A DNA stretch of 39,693 nucleotides from Thiobacillus sp. GTDB taxonomy: Bacteria; Pseudomonadota; Gammaproteobacteria; Burkholderiales; Thiobacillaceae. The stretch's first letter is position 1. Each line of letters starts with the position of its first letter. The position numbers were made by a program, and so were the translations under genes. This document shows, one piece after another, positions 10,872-19,265 of the stretch. The stretch covers positions 1-39,693 of the forward strand of contig DYHB01000012.1 in the NCBI GenBank assembly GCA_020724415.1. The letters are read 5' to 3'. The notes below the pieces were generated by a model, which did not search any database, had not been told where the DNA came from, and was given only the letters and a program-made list of their open reading frames with translations.

Positions 10872-10908
10872 TCTATAGAAAATAGCATCACTTTAGTCCG
10901 GGGCTCCC

Positions 10909-12324
10909 ATGCGCACATTTCTGGTTGGTCTGCTGTCGTGTTTCCTGATTCTGGGGCCGGTGTACAGCGTCGGCGCCGAATCGGGGTCGGCGACCAAGTC
11001 CGCATCCAAATCCGCTTCCAAACCTGAGGCAAAAAAATCAGGCAAGGAGAAGGTGGCACAGAAAAAGACGGGTCAGAAAAAGGCAGCCCAGAAAAAATCG
11101 GCTCAGAAGAAGGTGGCAGGCAAGTCTGCCACAGCCAAGCAGGCCAAGGCTTCGGGGAAAAATGCTTCCGGCAAGGATAAGTCCGTTGGCAAAAAGAAGT
11201 CGGGCAAGACCCAGCTGAGCAAGCACAAGTCCGGTAACACCAAGGTCAGCAAACTGAAATCCGGCAAGAAGCTGACAGCCAAACAACAGGACAAGAAGCA
11301 GAAGTTGGCCAAGCTCAAGGCCAAGGAGCGGAACAGTCGCATGGCCAAGACGTCTGGGGGCGGGGCCCGGTCAGCCATGGCCGCCGCGCCCGGGGCGAAC
11401 CGGCCGCTTACGCCCCTGCGCAAGGTGGCCGCTGCCGGGGTCCTGCAAATGGATTATGGCGATGCCCTGGGCAATCCCCTGGCCGCCGATGGCCTGGATC
11501 TGCGCTCTGCCGCGGTCCTGGTGGTGGACCAGAAGACCGGTGAGGCCCTGTACGCCAAGAACTCCGATATCGAAACCCCCATTGCTTCCATCACCAAGCT
11601 CATGACCGCCCTGGTGACCCTGGATGCCGACCTGCCCCTGGGCGAGGAGATCCAGATCGGGCTCCAGGACGTGGACCACATCAAGGGCACCAGTTCCAGA
11701 CTGCCGTTGGGGGCCAGGCTGACCCGGGGCGAATTGCTCAGTCTGGCCCTGATCGCCTCGGAAAACCGGGCCGCCGCCGCACTTTCCAGGGCCTATCCAG
11801 GCGGGCGGGAGTCCTTTGTCTATGCCATGAACCTCAAGGCCCGACAACTGGGCATGCTGCATACCCGGTTCGTGGACGGCACCGGGCTGTCCAGCCAGAA
11901 CCGTTCCACGGCGGCCGATCTGGTCCGGCTGGTGGAGGCCGCCCATCGCTACCCAACGGTCCGGCGCATCAGTGCCACCGGGACCTATGATGTCACCGTG
12001 CCCGGCAGCAAGGTGGTGAAGATCAAGAAAAACGGTCGGGTACAGCGCGTCACGCGCCAGGTGGAGCGCAACGTGGCCTATGTGAACACCAATGCCCTGA
12101 CCCGCAACCCGGAGTGGGAGATCGGCCTGTCCAAGACCGGCTACATCAACGAAGCGGGCCACTGCCTGGTGATGCAGGCCAACATCGCCCAGCGCAAAGT
12201 GATCATCGTGCTGCTGGATTCGGTGGGCAAGATGTCCCGCATCGGGGATGCCAACCGGATTCGCAGGTGGCTGGAAGACGATCAGGCCGGCCGGTTCGCC
12301 TCCCGGAGCCAGTCTCAGGTGTGA
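10909..12324 (+). CDS. PBP7-type D-Ala-D-Ala endopeptidase with lysine-rich N-terminal domain
   Basis: This is a serine peptidase of the D-alanyl-D-alanine carboxypeptidase/endopeptidase (PbpG, S11) family that cuts peptidoglycan cross-links in the periplasm. Active-site motifs are SITK (Ser227, Lys230), SEN (284-286) and KTG (409-411). A signal peptide (about 1-23) precedes an unusual stretch, residues 24-146, with about 40 Lys plus Ser, Ala, Gln and Gly in short degenerate repeats such as QKKAAQKKSAQKK. This resembles the tails of histone H1-like proteins. At 471 residues the protein is about 150 longer than E. coli PBP7 because of this tail. The tail may bind anionic wall polymers or lipopolysaccharide; that is inference. 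A sigma-28-like promoter lies upstream, hinting at co-regulation with motility. The gene converges on the transglycosylase gene with one base between stop codons. Confidence 0.9.
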   Translation: MRTFLVGLLSCFLILGPVYSVGAESGSATKSASKSASKPEAKKSGKEKVAQKKTGQKKAAQKKSAQKKVAGKSATAKQAKASGKNASGKDKSVGKKKSGKTQLSKHKSGNTKVSKLKSGKKLTAKQQDKKQKLAKLKAKERNSRMAKTSGGGARSAMAAAPGANRPLTPLRKVAAAGVLQMDYGDALGNPLAADGLDLRSAAVLVVDQKTGEALYAKNSDIETPIASITKLMTALVTLDADLPLGEEIQIGLQDVDHIKGTSSRLPLGARLTRGELLSLALIASENRAAAALSRAYPGGRESFVYAMNLKARQLGMLHTRFVDGTGLSSQNRSTAADLVRLVEAAHRYPTVRRISATGTYDVTVPGSKVVKIKKNGRVQRVTRQVERNVAYVNTNALTRNPEWEIGLSKTGYINEAGHCLVMQANIAQRKVIIVLLDSVGKMSRIGDANRIRRWLEDDQAGRFASRSQSQV

Positions 12325-12325
12325 T

Positions 12326-12985
12326 TCAGGTTTGGGGGTCGGGTGCCGGGACGCCGCCCCTGTCGGTTTTCGACCGGCTGGCTTGCGCGGCTTCCCCGTC
12401 GAAGGTCCAGCGCTTGCGCCAGGCATTCAAGACCAGGTTGGGATATTCGGCCTTGCCCAGGCTGCCGTTGTAGCGACCCAGGGCCCGGAACAGGTTGCCC
12501 TTCTCGATGTCCAGGTAGTGCCGCAGGATGGTGCAGCCATATTTCAGGTTGGTTCGCATGTGGAACAGGTTGTGATCCGACGTGCCGATCAGATCCACCC
12601 AGAAGGGCATGACCTGCATGTAGCCCCGGGCCCCGGCGCTGGAGATGGCGTATTTCCGGAACGCACTTTCCACTTCGATGAGGCCCAACACCAGATCCGG
12701 CTCCAGTCCGGCCCGGCTGGCTTCGTAGTAGACCGAACGGAGCAGGTCTTCCCGGTAGGCCTGTTCCGGAATCTTGCGGGCCAGGCGGCGGGACATTTCG
12801 GCCACCCAGGCCTTGGCCTCGGCCGTGTCCAGGAACCGGGAGTCCGCCGCCCGGTCTGCAATGGCCTTGGAAAGGCTGGCCTTGACGCTGGCGGACAGGG
12901 GCTCGTACATCTGGGCCCCGCCCCAGGCCGGGGCTGCCAGCAGCAAGAGCCAGAGCAGGTGTTTCCTCAAATGCTGATGCGGCAT
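12326..12985 (-). CDS. Lytic transglycosylase, SLT domain
   Basis: This 219-residue protein has a signal peptide (about 1-24, [14 protein letters not shown]). Its lysozyme-like SLT domain has the catalytic Glu in [16 protein letters not shown], followed by [15 protein letters not shown] and [19 protein letters not shown], and the [15 protein letters not shown] segment that usually ends the fold. Such enzymes cleave the glycan strand to 1,6-anhydromuramyl products in the periplasm. The gene follows proS on the minus strand and its start overlaps the proS end by 19 nt, suggesting co-transcription. The C-terminal 25 residues look disordered. Its stop is one base from the stop of the convergent endopeptidase, another wall hydrolase. 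Confidence 0.92.
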   Translation of the reverse strand: MPHQHLRKHLLWLLLLAAPAWGGAQMYEPLSASVKASLSKAIADRAADSRFLDTAEAKAWVAEMSRRLARKIPEQAYREDLLRSVYYEASRAGLEPDLVLGLIEVESAFRKYAISSAGARGYMQVMPFWVDLIGTSDHNLFHMRTNLKYGCTILRHYLDIEKGNLFRALGRYNGSLGKAEYPNLVLNAWRKRWTFDGEAAQASRSKTDRGGVPAPDPQT

Positions 12986-14697
12986 GCCTTGACTCGTTCC
13001 TCGATAAAGGCCGCGGCCTCTGCCTGAGCCACCCGAGTGGCTTCGGCGTCGCGCCGGCCCTGGTATTCCAGTTGGCCATCCTTCAGGCCCCGGTCACTTA
13101 TCACCAGACGGTGGGGGACGCCAATCAGTTCCATGTCGGCGAACATGACCCCGGGCCGCTCGTCCCGGTCGTCCAGCACCACGTCGATGCCGGCTTCCTG
13201 CATCTGAGTATAGAGGATGTCGGCCTGGTGCCGGACCGCTTCGCTCCGACCATAACCCAGGGGCACGATGGCGAGTTCGAAGGGCGCCACGGATTGGGGA
13301 AAGACGATGCCCCGGGCATCATTGCCCTGCTCGATGGCCGCACCTACGATGCGGGAGACGCCGATGCCGTAACAGCCCATGACCAAGGTTCGGGACTGGC
13401 CCTGCTCGTCCAGGACCTGGGCCCCCATGGATTGGGAATACTTGGTGCCCAGCTTGAAGATATGACCCACTTCGATGCCACGGCATATGCCCAGGGTGCC
13501 TTGCCCATCCGGGCTGGGATCGCCCTCGACCACGTTGCGGATATCCGCCACCAGGTCCGGTTCCGGCAGGTCGCGTCCCCAATTGACGCCGGCGGTATGG
13601 AACTTGGGTTTGTTGGCGCCGCACACGAAGTCGGCCATGGTCTCCACGGTCCGGTCGGCGATGACGGGAATCCGGGTCCGGTCGAGGCCGACCGGGCCCA
13701 GGAAACCAGGTGGGCAGTTGAAGGCGGTGCGGATTTCCTCGTCGGTGGCAAAGCGGAAATCGGCCAGGCCGTCCAGCTTGCCGGTCTTGACTTCGTTCAG
13801 GCTGTGGTCGCCCCGGATCAGCAGGACATGGAGCCTGTCGGCTGACATCACGGCGATCAGCTTGACGGTCTTCTGCAAGGGGATGCCAAGCAGGGCGGCG
13901 ACATCCTCGCAGGTGGTCTGCTTGGGCGTCTCCACATCGCGCATGGCTTCCGTGGCCGCCGGCCTGGGCGTGGTCGGCGCCAGGGCCTCGGCCATCTCCA
14001 CGTTGGCGGCGTAGTCCGATCCCGGGCAGAAGGCGATGGCATCCTCGCCCGAGTCGGCCAGGACATGGAACTCGTGGGAACCACTGCCGCCAATGGCGCC
14101 GGTATCGGCGGCCACGGCCCGGAAGGTGAGCCCGAGACGGGCGAAGATGCGGGAATAGGTCTGGTACATGACCTGGTAGGTGGCGTCCAGGCTGGCCTCG
14201 TCGAGGTGGAAGGAATAGGCGTCCTTCATGACGAATTCCCGCGCCCGCATGACCCCGAAGCGGGGCCGGATCTCGTCCCGGAACTTGGTCTGGATCTGGT
14301 AGAAGTTCACCGGCAACTGCTTGTAGCTGCGCAACTCCCGGCGGGCCAGGTCGGTGATGACTTCCTCGTGGGTGGGGCCGAAACAGAAATCCCGGTCGTG
14401 ACGATCCTTGATCTTCAGCATCTGGGGACCGAACACCGCCCAACGCCCCGACTCCTGCCACAGTTCGGAAGGCTGCACCGCCGGCATCAGCAGTTCCAGG
14501 GCCCCGGACCGGTTCATCTCCTCCCTGACGATGGTTTCCACCTTGCGCAGGATGCGGAGTCCCAGGGGCATCCAGGTGTACAGGCCGGACCCCAGGCGCT
14601 TGATCAGTCCCGCCCGCAACATGAGCTTGTGGGAGGGCAATTCGGCTTCTGCGGGGGCTTCCTTGCTGGTGGACAGGAAAAACTGGGAGGTGCGCAT
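12967..14697 (-). CDS. proS: Prolyl-tRNA synthetase
   Basis: ProS (576 aa) charges tRNA-Pro. It is the long bacterial type. Class II motif 1 lies near the N-terminus, and motif 2 is seen as [19 protein letters not shown] YbaK-like editing insertion covers about residues 230-390 ([20 protein letters not shown]), and motif 3 is [17 protein letters not shown]. An anticodon-binding domain ends the protein. It is the first gene of a minus-strand pair with the lytic transglycosylase. A TAGAAT -10 (minus strand, 14727-14732) sits in the 38-nt gap shared with the divergent gene at 14736. Confidence 0.97.
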   Translation of the reverse strand: MRTSQFFLSTSKEAPAEAELPSHKLMLRAGLIKRLGSGLYTWMPLGLRILRKVETIVREEMNRSGALELLMPAVQPSELWQESGRWAVFGPQMLKIKDRHDRDFCFGPTHEEVITDLARRELRSYKQLPVNFYQIQTKFRDEIRPRFGVMRAREFVMKDAYSFHLDEASLDATYQVMYQTYSRIFARLGLTFRAVAADTGAIGGSGSHEFHVLADSGEDAIAFCPGSDYAANVEMAEALAPTTPRPAATEAMRDVETPKQTTCEDVAALLGIPLQKTVKLIAVMSADRLHVLLIRGDHSLNEVKTGKLDGLADFRFATDEEIRTAFNCPPGFLGPVGLDRTRIPVIADRTVETMADFVCGANKPKFHTAGVNWGRDLPEPDLVADIRNVVEGDPSPDGQGTLGICRGIEVGHIFKLGTKYSQSMGAQVLDEQGQSRTLVMGCYGIGVSRIVGAAIEQGNDARGIVFPQSVAPFELAIVPLGYGRSEAVRHQADILYTQMQEAGIDVVLDDRDERPGVMFADMELIGVPHRLVISDRGLKDGQLEYQGRRDAEATRVAQAEAAAFIEERVKACRISI

Positions 14698-14726
14698 GGT
14701 AGGCTAGGCTGTTTGGAAAAAAGACG

Positions 14727-14732
14727 ATTCTA
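14727..14732 (-). promoter_or_regulatory. Putative -10 element of proS
   Basis: On the minus strand this reads TAGAAT, about 30 bases before the proS start. A weak -35 (TGTCGG) lies 17 bases further upstream, inside the first codons of the divergent gene. It is a moderate match only. Confidence 0.4.
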
Positions 14733-14735
14733 GCA

Positions 14736-15515
14736 ATGGGTTTCTTCAGCCGACAGCGCCAACACAAAAAGCCCCCCGTGGAAATCAGCGAGAAGCATGG
14801 CGTGCGCCTGCTCCACCTCGGTGGTCCGGCTGTGCAAAGCGCCATGCGCATGCGTGCTCCCTACGCCCTGGAACTGGAGTACACCCGGGCCATGATGGCG
14901 TTCCTGTTGTTCCACGAGGCCCCCATAGACATCGTGCTGGTGGGTTTGGGGGGAGGCTCTCTGGCCAAGTATATCCATCGTTTCCTGCCCGAATCCCGGG
15001 TCACGGCCCTGGAGATTCAACCCGAGGTGGTGGCGGCAGCCAGGGCCTATTTCATGCTGCCCCCCGATGACGACCGGCTCACGGTCCTGGTGGCCGACGG
15101 TGCGGCCCACGTCCGGAACCTTCGGCAAGAGACGGATGTGTTGCTGGTGGATGGCTACGACGCGGCGCGCATCGTGGAGGACCTGGCGTCCGAAGCTTTC
15201 TATGCGGCCTGTCTGGCGGCCTTGCGACCCGGAGGGGTGGCTGTCTACAACCTGTGGGGATCGGATCGCCACTTCGACATCTACTTCGATCGCATTTCAC
15301 GGGTCTTCCACGGCAGGGTGCTCATGCTGCCTGCCGAGGAAAAGGGCAACATCCAGGTGTTCGCCTTTGCGCCGCCCCCGCCGCGACTGGCCCTGGCCAG
15401 CCTGCGTAGCCGGGCACGCACGCTCGATGACAGCCTGGATCTCGGCTTCAGCCGCTTCCTGGACCGCATGCGCAGTTTCAACGCCAGTACGGGCGACGGC
15501 TTCGACCTGGATTGA
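14736..15515 (+). CDS. Spermidine synthase-like (SAM-fold) protein
   Basis: This 259-residue protein has the Rossmann-like fold of the spermidine synthase/methyltransferase superfamily: a glycine-rich nucleotide loop VGLGGGSLAKYIHRFLP, an acidic residue ending strand 2 (ALEIQPEVV), and VLVADGAAHVRNL. The motif that carries the catalytic Asp in true aminopropyltransferases (DSxDP) is replaced by VDGYDA, so polyamine synthesis is doubtful. I would call it a spermidine synthase-like protein of unknown reaction, a family common in betaproteobacteria. There is no convincing ribosome binding site before ATG 14736. The gene is divergent from proS with only 38 nt between starts. Confidence 0.8.
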   Translation: MGFFSRQRQHKKPPVEISEKHGVRLLHLGGPAVQSAMRMRAPYALELEYTRAMMAFLLFHEAPIDIVLVGLGGGSLAKYIHRFLPESRVTALEIQPEVVAAARAYFMLPPDDDRLTVLVADGAAHVRNLRQETDVLLVDGYDAARIVEDLASEAFYAACLAALRPGGVAVYNLWGSDRHFDIYFDRISRVFHGRVLMLPAEEKGNIQVFAFAPPPPRLALASLRSRARTLDDSLDLGFSRFLDRMRSFNASTGDGFDLD

Positions 15516-15610
15516 CGCTTGGTCACGCAAGGGCTTTATTTCAGTTGCTTTGCAAGGCTTGCCAAGGGTGGGAAAATAAAAACAGTTAATCATTGAGATT
15601 GAGGACGGCC

Positions 15611-16147
15611 ATGATCGATAAGGACGGTTACCGGCCGAACGTAGGCATCGTCCTGTGCGATGGACGCAATGAAGTGTTCTGGGGCAAGCGGGTCCGGCAA
15701 AACTCCTGGCAGTTCCCTCAGGGGGGCATCAAGTCCGGGGAGTCCCCGGAACAGGCCATGTTCCGGGAACTGCAGGAAGAAGTCGGGCTCATGCCGGAGC
15801 ACGTGCGCATCCTGGGACGCACTCGGGACTGGCTGCGTTACGATGTGCCGCGGGAATGGGTCAGACGGGAATGGCGTGGCCATTACCGTGGGCAGAAGCA
15901 GATCTGGTTCCTGCTCCGTTTGGTGGGGCGCGAGTGCGATGTCAGCCTGCGCGCTTCCAGTCACCCGGAGTTCGATGCCTGGCGCTGGAACAAGTATTGG
16001 GATCCGGTGGATGCCGTTGTGGCCTTCAAGCAGGATGTCTACCGCCTGGCCCTGGAGGAATTGCAAAGGTATCTGTACACGGACGCGGCACCCCGTGGCC
16101 GTTCCCATTTCAGGCATCCCCTGAGAGCCCAGGGGAGTCACGTATAG
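15611..16147 (+). CDS. rppH: RNA pyrophosphohydrolase RppH
   Basis: RppH removes pyrophosphate from 5' triphosphorylated mRNA and so starts RNase E-dependent decay. The 178-residue protein begins [15 protein letters not shown], the standard RppH N-terminus. It contains the Nudix box from [14 protein letters not shown] through RELQEEVGL, then [11 protein letters not shown] and [11 protein letters not shown], both typical of this subfamily. The frame is open upstream to TTG 15593, but ATG 15611 matches family starts and has GAGG seven bases before it. The C-terminal 25 residues (His/Arg-rich) are poorly conserved in the family. Its position beside proS is common in proteobacteria. Confidence 0.95.
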   Translation: MIDKDGYRPNVGIVLCDGRNEVFWGKRVRQNSWQFPQGGIKSGESPEQAMFRELQEEVGLMPEHVRILGRTRDWLRYDVPREWVRREWRGHYRGQKQIWFLLRLVGRECDVSLRASSHPEFDAWRWNKYWDPVDAVVAFKQDVYRLALEELQRYLYTDAAPRGRSHFRHPLRAQGSHV

Positions 16148-16180
16148 CACCGCCCGGACGGCGGAGAATGAGAGCAAGCC

Positions 16181-16774
16181 ATGAGCCAACCCTACCAAAC
16201 CTTACCCGCTGCCCCGTTGCAAAGAGGGGCCACCTTCACCAAGCCGCGCCAGGCCCTGCGCGATCGCGTGGAGTTGCATGACCCGGCCGAGGCGGTCATG
16301 ACCGACTTTTCCATCGTGACGGTATATACCATCTCGCCCATGGAGACCATCGAGGTCGCCCGGGCCAAGATGATCCACCATGCAGTGCGCCTCTTGCTGG
16401 TGGTGGATGACATGAATGCCATTCTCGGCCTGGTGACCGCCACCGACCTGACCAGCGAGAAGCCCATGCTGATCATCCAGTCCCAGGGCATTCGCCATAA
16501 CGACGTCCTGGTCAAGGACATCATGACCCCGCGCGAGAAACTGCAGGTGTTGTGCATCGACGATGTGTTGAAATCCAAAGTGGGCGATGTGGTCGCCACC
16601 CTCCAGTCCCAGGGCCGGCAGCATGCCCTGGTGGCAGACCGCCAGACAGACCGCAGTCAAGTCCTCCGGGGCATGTTCTCGGCCTCCCAGATCAGTCGGC
16701 AACTCGGCATGTCGGTGGCCACCGTCGCCCCCCTCAATACCTTTGCCGAACTGGGAGCCGAGCTCAAGGATTGA
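16181..16774 (+). CDS. CBS-domain pair protein
   Basis: This is a 197-residue soluble protein made of two CBS domains. The first covers about residues 38-95 (AVMTDFSIVTVYTISPMETIEVA to LGLVTATDLTSEKP). The second covers about 107-175 (VKDIMTPREKLQVLCIDDVLKSKVGDVVATL to VLRGMFSASQISRQLG). CBS pairs bind adenine nucleotides and usually regulate a partner protein, but no enzymatic or transport domain is attached, so the target is unknown. It lies 33 nt downstream of rppH and just before a small unknown gene, which may share the transcript. Confidence 0.85.
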   Translation: MSQPYQTLPAAPLQRGATFTKPRQALRDRVELHDPAEAVMTDFSIVTVYTISPMETIEVARAKMIHHAVRLLLVVDDMNAILGLVTATDLTSEKPMLIIQSQGIRHNDVLVKDIMTPREKLQVLCIDDVLKSKVGDVVATLQSQGRQHALVADRQTDRSQVLRGMFSASQISRQLGMSVATVAPLNTFAELGAELKD

Positions 16775-16778
16775 CGAT

Positions 16779-17141
16779 GTGAAGCCGGTCCGGCGCCCTT
16801 CCTCGGCCATGGCATCGTCCGGCTGCTGGGCCGGAGGGGAGCCGTTGTGGAAGATGGTGCCGAAGCGCGATGACGAGGGTCAACTGCTGACCGACTTCAT
16901 GATGCTGGCCCCGGGACTCAAGCACAAGCCGCCTGAAGAAGTCGAAGCACTGCTGGTCCTGGTGCGGGGTGTCCTGGAACGCTTCGGTGATCTGGTGGTG
17001 TTCGCCGACTTCAACCTGTCCCTGAATCTGTTATGGGTCTCCCTGAAGTGCCGGCCCGGTGCCATGAGCGTGGTGGTGGCGGCCTTGAGGGCTCGGGTCC
17101 CCATGCTCAAGCTGGTCGGCCATTCCCCCCTGGAGGGCTGA
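16779..17141 (+). CDS. Conserved hypothetical protein (start uncertain)
   Basis: I do not recognise a named family. The part that looks conserved runs from KRDDEGQLLTDFMMLAPGL through VVFADFNLSLNLLWVSLKCRPG to VPMLKLVGHSP. It shows alternating helix and strand and ends in what looks like a small alpha/beta domain of about 90 residues. GTG 16779 (AAGGA eight bases upstream) gives the longest form, 120 aa. TTG 16845, preceded by GGAGGGGA, or ATG 16854 would give a protein starting nearer the conserved core. It lies 4 nt after the CBS gene. No signal peptide or membrane segment is visible. Confidence 0.7.
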   Translation: MKPVRRPSSAMASSGCWAGGEPLWKMVPKRDDEGQLLTDFMMLAPGLKHKPPEEVEALLVLVRGVLERFGDLVVFADFNLSLNLLWVSLKCRPGAMSVVVAALRARVPMLKLVGHSPLEG

Positions 17142-17274
17142 ATCACGCCGGCATGGCAGGGCCCCGCGGGGCGATGACCGGGCGAGGCGGCTGCCGTTTC
17201 GTGCCCCATCTCCCTGCTTTGGTTTCTCCCCGCTTCGATCCAGGCCATGGACCCTGAAAAAAAGTGTCCGGCGA

Positions 17275-17303
17275 TTGTGTGATGTTCTTTAGTCGATTAA
17301 AAT
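17275..17303 (+). promoter_or_regulatory. Putative apbC promoter
   Basis: TTGTGT (17275-17280), a 17-base spacer and TAAAAT (17298-17303) form a plausible sigma-70 promoter. The -10 lies inside the IscR-like site, the arrangement expected for repression. The leader to the apbC start would be about 175 nt. The rest of the 344-nt gap from 17142 shows no gene that I can support. Confidence 0.5.
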
Positions 17304-17313
17304 AGTCGGGTAT
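17289..17313. promoter_or_regulatory. Candidate IscR type 1 binding site
   Basis: The 25 bases match the E. coli type 1 IscR consensus (ATASYYGACT-RWWWY-AGTCRRSTAT) at 23 of 25 positions. The left half reads TTAGTCGATT, the middle AAAAT, and the right half AGTCGGGTAT, which is a perfect half-site. [2Fe-2S]-IscR normally represses from such sites. The location upstream of a gene for an Fe-S carrier protein fits that regulon. The comparison was made by eye. Confidence 0.7.
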
Positions 17314-17485
17314 TGTGCGGGCAGGGTGTCCTGGGCGAGATCGGTTCGTTGCCGAGGGCCCTATGGGGTGTGGGCAAGTGGGTGCAGGCTTGAAAACCAT
17401 CCGTCCGCCACCATAGTGAGTCCATCCAGGGGCTTTTGTATGCAAGCGCTACTTTTTTCACGCTAGATCAAGGAAAGGCACATCG

Positions 17486-18574
17486 ATGTCGGTGAACGAG
17501 CAAAATATCCAGGCGGCTCTGAAAGAGCTGATCGATCCCAATACCCAAAAGGATTTCATCGCCAGCAAGTCGGCTCGCAATATCAAGGTGGATGGCGGAA
17601 AGGTGACCTTGGACGTCATCCTGCCCTACCCGGCGAAGATGGTCATGGACCAGATCCGGGCCTTGGTGGAGGACAAGATCAAGACCGTCCCGGGCGTGGA
17701 GAGTGTCAGCGCCAACATTACCTGGAAGATCGTGGCCCATAGCGTCCAGCGTGGCGTGAAGCTCATCCCCGGGGTCAAGAACATCATTGCCGTGGCTTCC
17801 GGCAAGGGCGGCGTGGGCAAGTCCACCACCGCCGTCAACCTGGCCCTGGCCCTGGCGGCGGAAGGCGCCCGGGTGGGCATGCTGGACGCAGACATCTATG
17901 GTCCGTCCCAGCCCACCATGCTGGGCATCACCGGCCGTCCCCAGTCCGAGGACGGGCAGAGCCTGGACCCCATGATGGGCCATGGTCTTCAGGCCATGTC
18001 CATCGGCTTCCTGATCGATGTGGACACACCCATGGTCTGGCGCGGCCCCATGGTCACCCAGGCGCTGGAGCAATTGCTCAACAACACCAAGTGGGAAGAG
18101 CTGGATTACCTGGTGGTGGATCTGCCCCCGGGGACCGGCGATATCCAGCTGACCCTGGCCCAGCGCGTCCCGGTGACCGGGGCGGTGATCGTCACCACGC
18201 CCCAGGACATCGCCCTGATCGATGCCCGCAAGGGACTGAAGATGTTCGAAAAGGTGGGGGTGCCCATCCTGGGCGTGGTGGAGAACATGTCCCTGCACAT
18301 CTGCTCCAACTGCGGCCATGAAGAGCGCATCTTCGGCGCGGGCGGTGGCGAGAAGATGTGCAAGGACTACGGGGCCGAATTCCTGGGCGGTCTGCCCCTG
18401 GACATCCGCATCCGGGAAGAGACCGATGCCGGCAAGCCCACCGTGGTGGCCGAGCCCGAATCTCGCATCGCGGAGATCTATCGCCAGATCGCCCGTCGTG
18501 TGGCGGTCAAGGTGGGCGATCTGGCCGTGGACCACAGCGCCAAGTTCCCCAGCATCGTGATCCAGAATACGTAA
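17486..18574 (+). CDS. apbC: Iron-sulfur cluster carrier ATPase ApbC/Mrp
   Basis: ApbC (362 aa) is a cytosolic P-loop ATPase that binds and transfers [4Fe-4S] clusters. The N-terminal MIP18/DUF59-like domain (about 1-85) is followed by the deviant Walker A motif GKGGVGKS (106-113) and the Mrp/NBP35 ATPase domain with DADIYGPSQPTMLG and VDLPPGTGDIQLTL. The cluster-binding CxxC pair is Cys273 and Cys276 (ICSNCG). The leader carries a near-consensus IscR site, suggesting control by Fe-S status. A GTGAC-type repeat begins just after the stop and runs to the dcd start. Confidence 0.96.
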   Translation: MSVNEQNIQAALKELIDPNTQKDFIASKSARNIKVDGGKVTLDVILPYPAKMVMDQIRALVEDKIKTVPGVESVSANITWKIVAHSVQRGVKLIPGVKNIIAVASGKGGVGKSTTAVNLALALAAEGARVGMLDADIYGPSQPTMLGITGRPQSEDGQSLDPMMGHGLQAMSIGFLIDVDTPMVWRGPMVTQALEQLLNNTKWEELDYLVVDLPPGTGDIQLTLAQRVPVTGAVIVTTPQDIALIDARKGLKMFEKVGVPILGVVENMSLHICSNCGHEERIFGAGGGEKMCKDYGAEFLGGLPLDIRIREETDAGKPTVVAEPESRIAEIYRQIARRVAVKVGDLAVDHSAKFPSIVIQNT

Positions 18575-18576
18575 GC

Positions 18577-18653
18577 AGTGACAGCGTGACAGAGTGACAA
18601 AGTGACGAGTGACGAGTGACAATGCCCGCCTGTCACTTTGTCACCCGTCACTG
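18577..18653. repeat. GTGAC/GTCAC palindromic repeat between apbC and dcd
   Basis: Six GTGAC units spaced 7-8 bases apart (18577-18621) form the left arm. A 9-base loop (18622-18630) and a right arm of GTCAC units (18631-18653, beginning TGTCACTTTGTCACCCGTCA) follow. This is the same family as the element in hypF (2375-2455). It fills the whole intergenic space and ends nine bases before the dcd ATG, leaving no obvious ribosome binding site there. Confidence 0.88.
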
Positions 18654-18661
18654 GTAACTGT

Positions 18662-19228
18662 ATGTCTATCAAATCCGATACGTGGATTCGGCGCATGGCG
18701 CAGGACCACGCCATGATCGATCCCTTCGAGCCCGGCCAGGTCAAGTCAGTGGACGGCCAGAAGATCGTGTCCTATGGCACTTCCAGCTACGGCTATGATG
18801 TCCGCTGTGCCAGCGATTTCAAGGTCTTCACCAACCTGAACCATACCCTGGTGGACCCCAAGCATTTCGACCCGGATTCCTTTGTGGAAATCAGCGGTTC
18901 GTCCTGCATCATTCCCCCCAATTCCTTTGCCCTGGCCAGGACGGTGGAGTATTTCCGCATTCCGCGCAATGTGCTGGTGGTGTGCCTGGGCAAGAGCACC
19001 TATGCCCGCTGCGGCATCATCGTCAATGTCACGCCCCTGGAGCCGGAATGGGAGGGACACGTCACGTTGGAATTTTCCAACACCACCCCGCTGCCGGCCC
19101 GAATCTATGCCAACGAAGGTGTGGCCCAGATGCTATTCTTTGAATCCGACGAGGTCTGCGAGACCTCGTACCGCGACCGGGGCGGCAAGTACCAGGGTCA
19201 AACCGGCGTCACCCTGCCCAGGATCTGA
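18662..19228 (+). CDS. dcd: dCTP deaminase
   Basis: Dcd deaminates dCTP to dUTP, the main route to dTTP in Gram-negative bacteria. At 188 residues it has the family length. It begins [13 protein letters not shown], and contains SYGYDVRC, the catalytic region [31 protein letters not shown] (Arg and Glu residues) and the C-terminal [16 protein letters not shown] 18662 is chosen by family start; the upstream in-frame ATG (18638) lies within the inserted repeat. No Shine-Dalgarno sequence is visible, probably because the repeat abuts the start codon. The apbC-dcd-decarboxylase order recurs in betaproteobacteria. Confidence 0.96.
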   Translation: MSIKSDTWIRRMAQDHAMIDPFEPGQVKSVDGQKIVSYGTSSYGYDVRCASDFKVFTNLNHTLVDPKHFDPDSFVEISGSSCIIPPNSFALARTVEYFRIPRNVLVVCLGKSTYARCGIIVNVTPLEPEWEGHVTLEFSNTTPLPARIYANEGVAQMLFFESDEVCETSYRDRGGKYQGQTGVTLPRI

Positions 19229-19265
19229 ATCCACCGTAGGTTTCTTGTCTCGAGGGAGAACCAGC

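Noticed and set aside
12248-13027. A 259-residue + strand frame across the transglycosylase and the end of proS
   Set aside because: Both minus-strand genes carry clear family motifs; this frame is their shadow.
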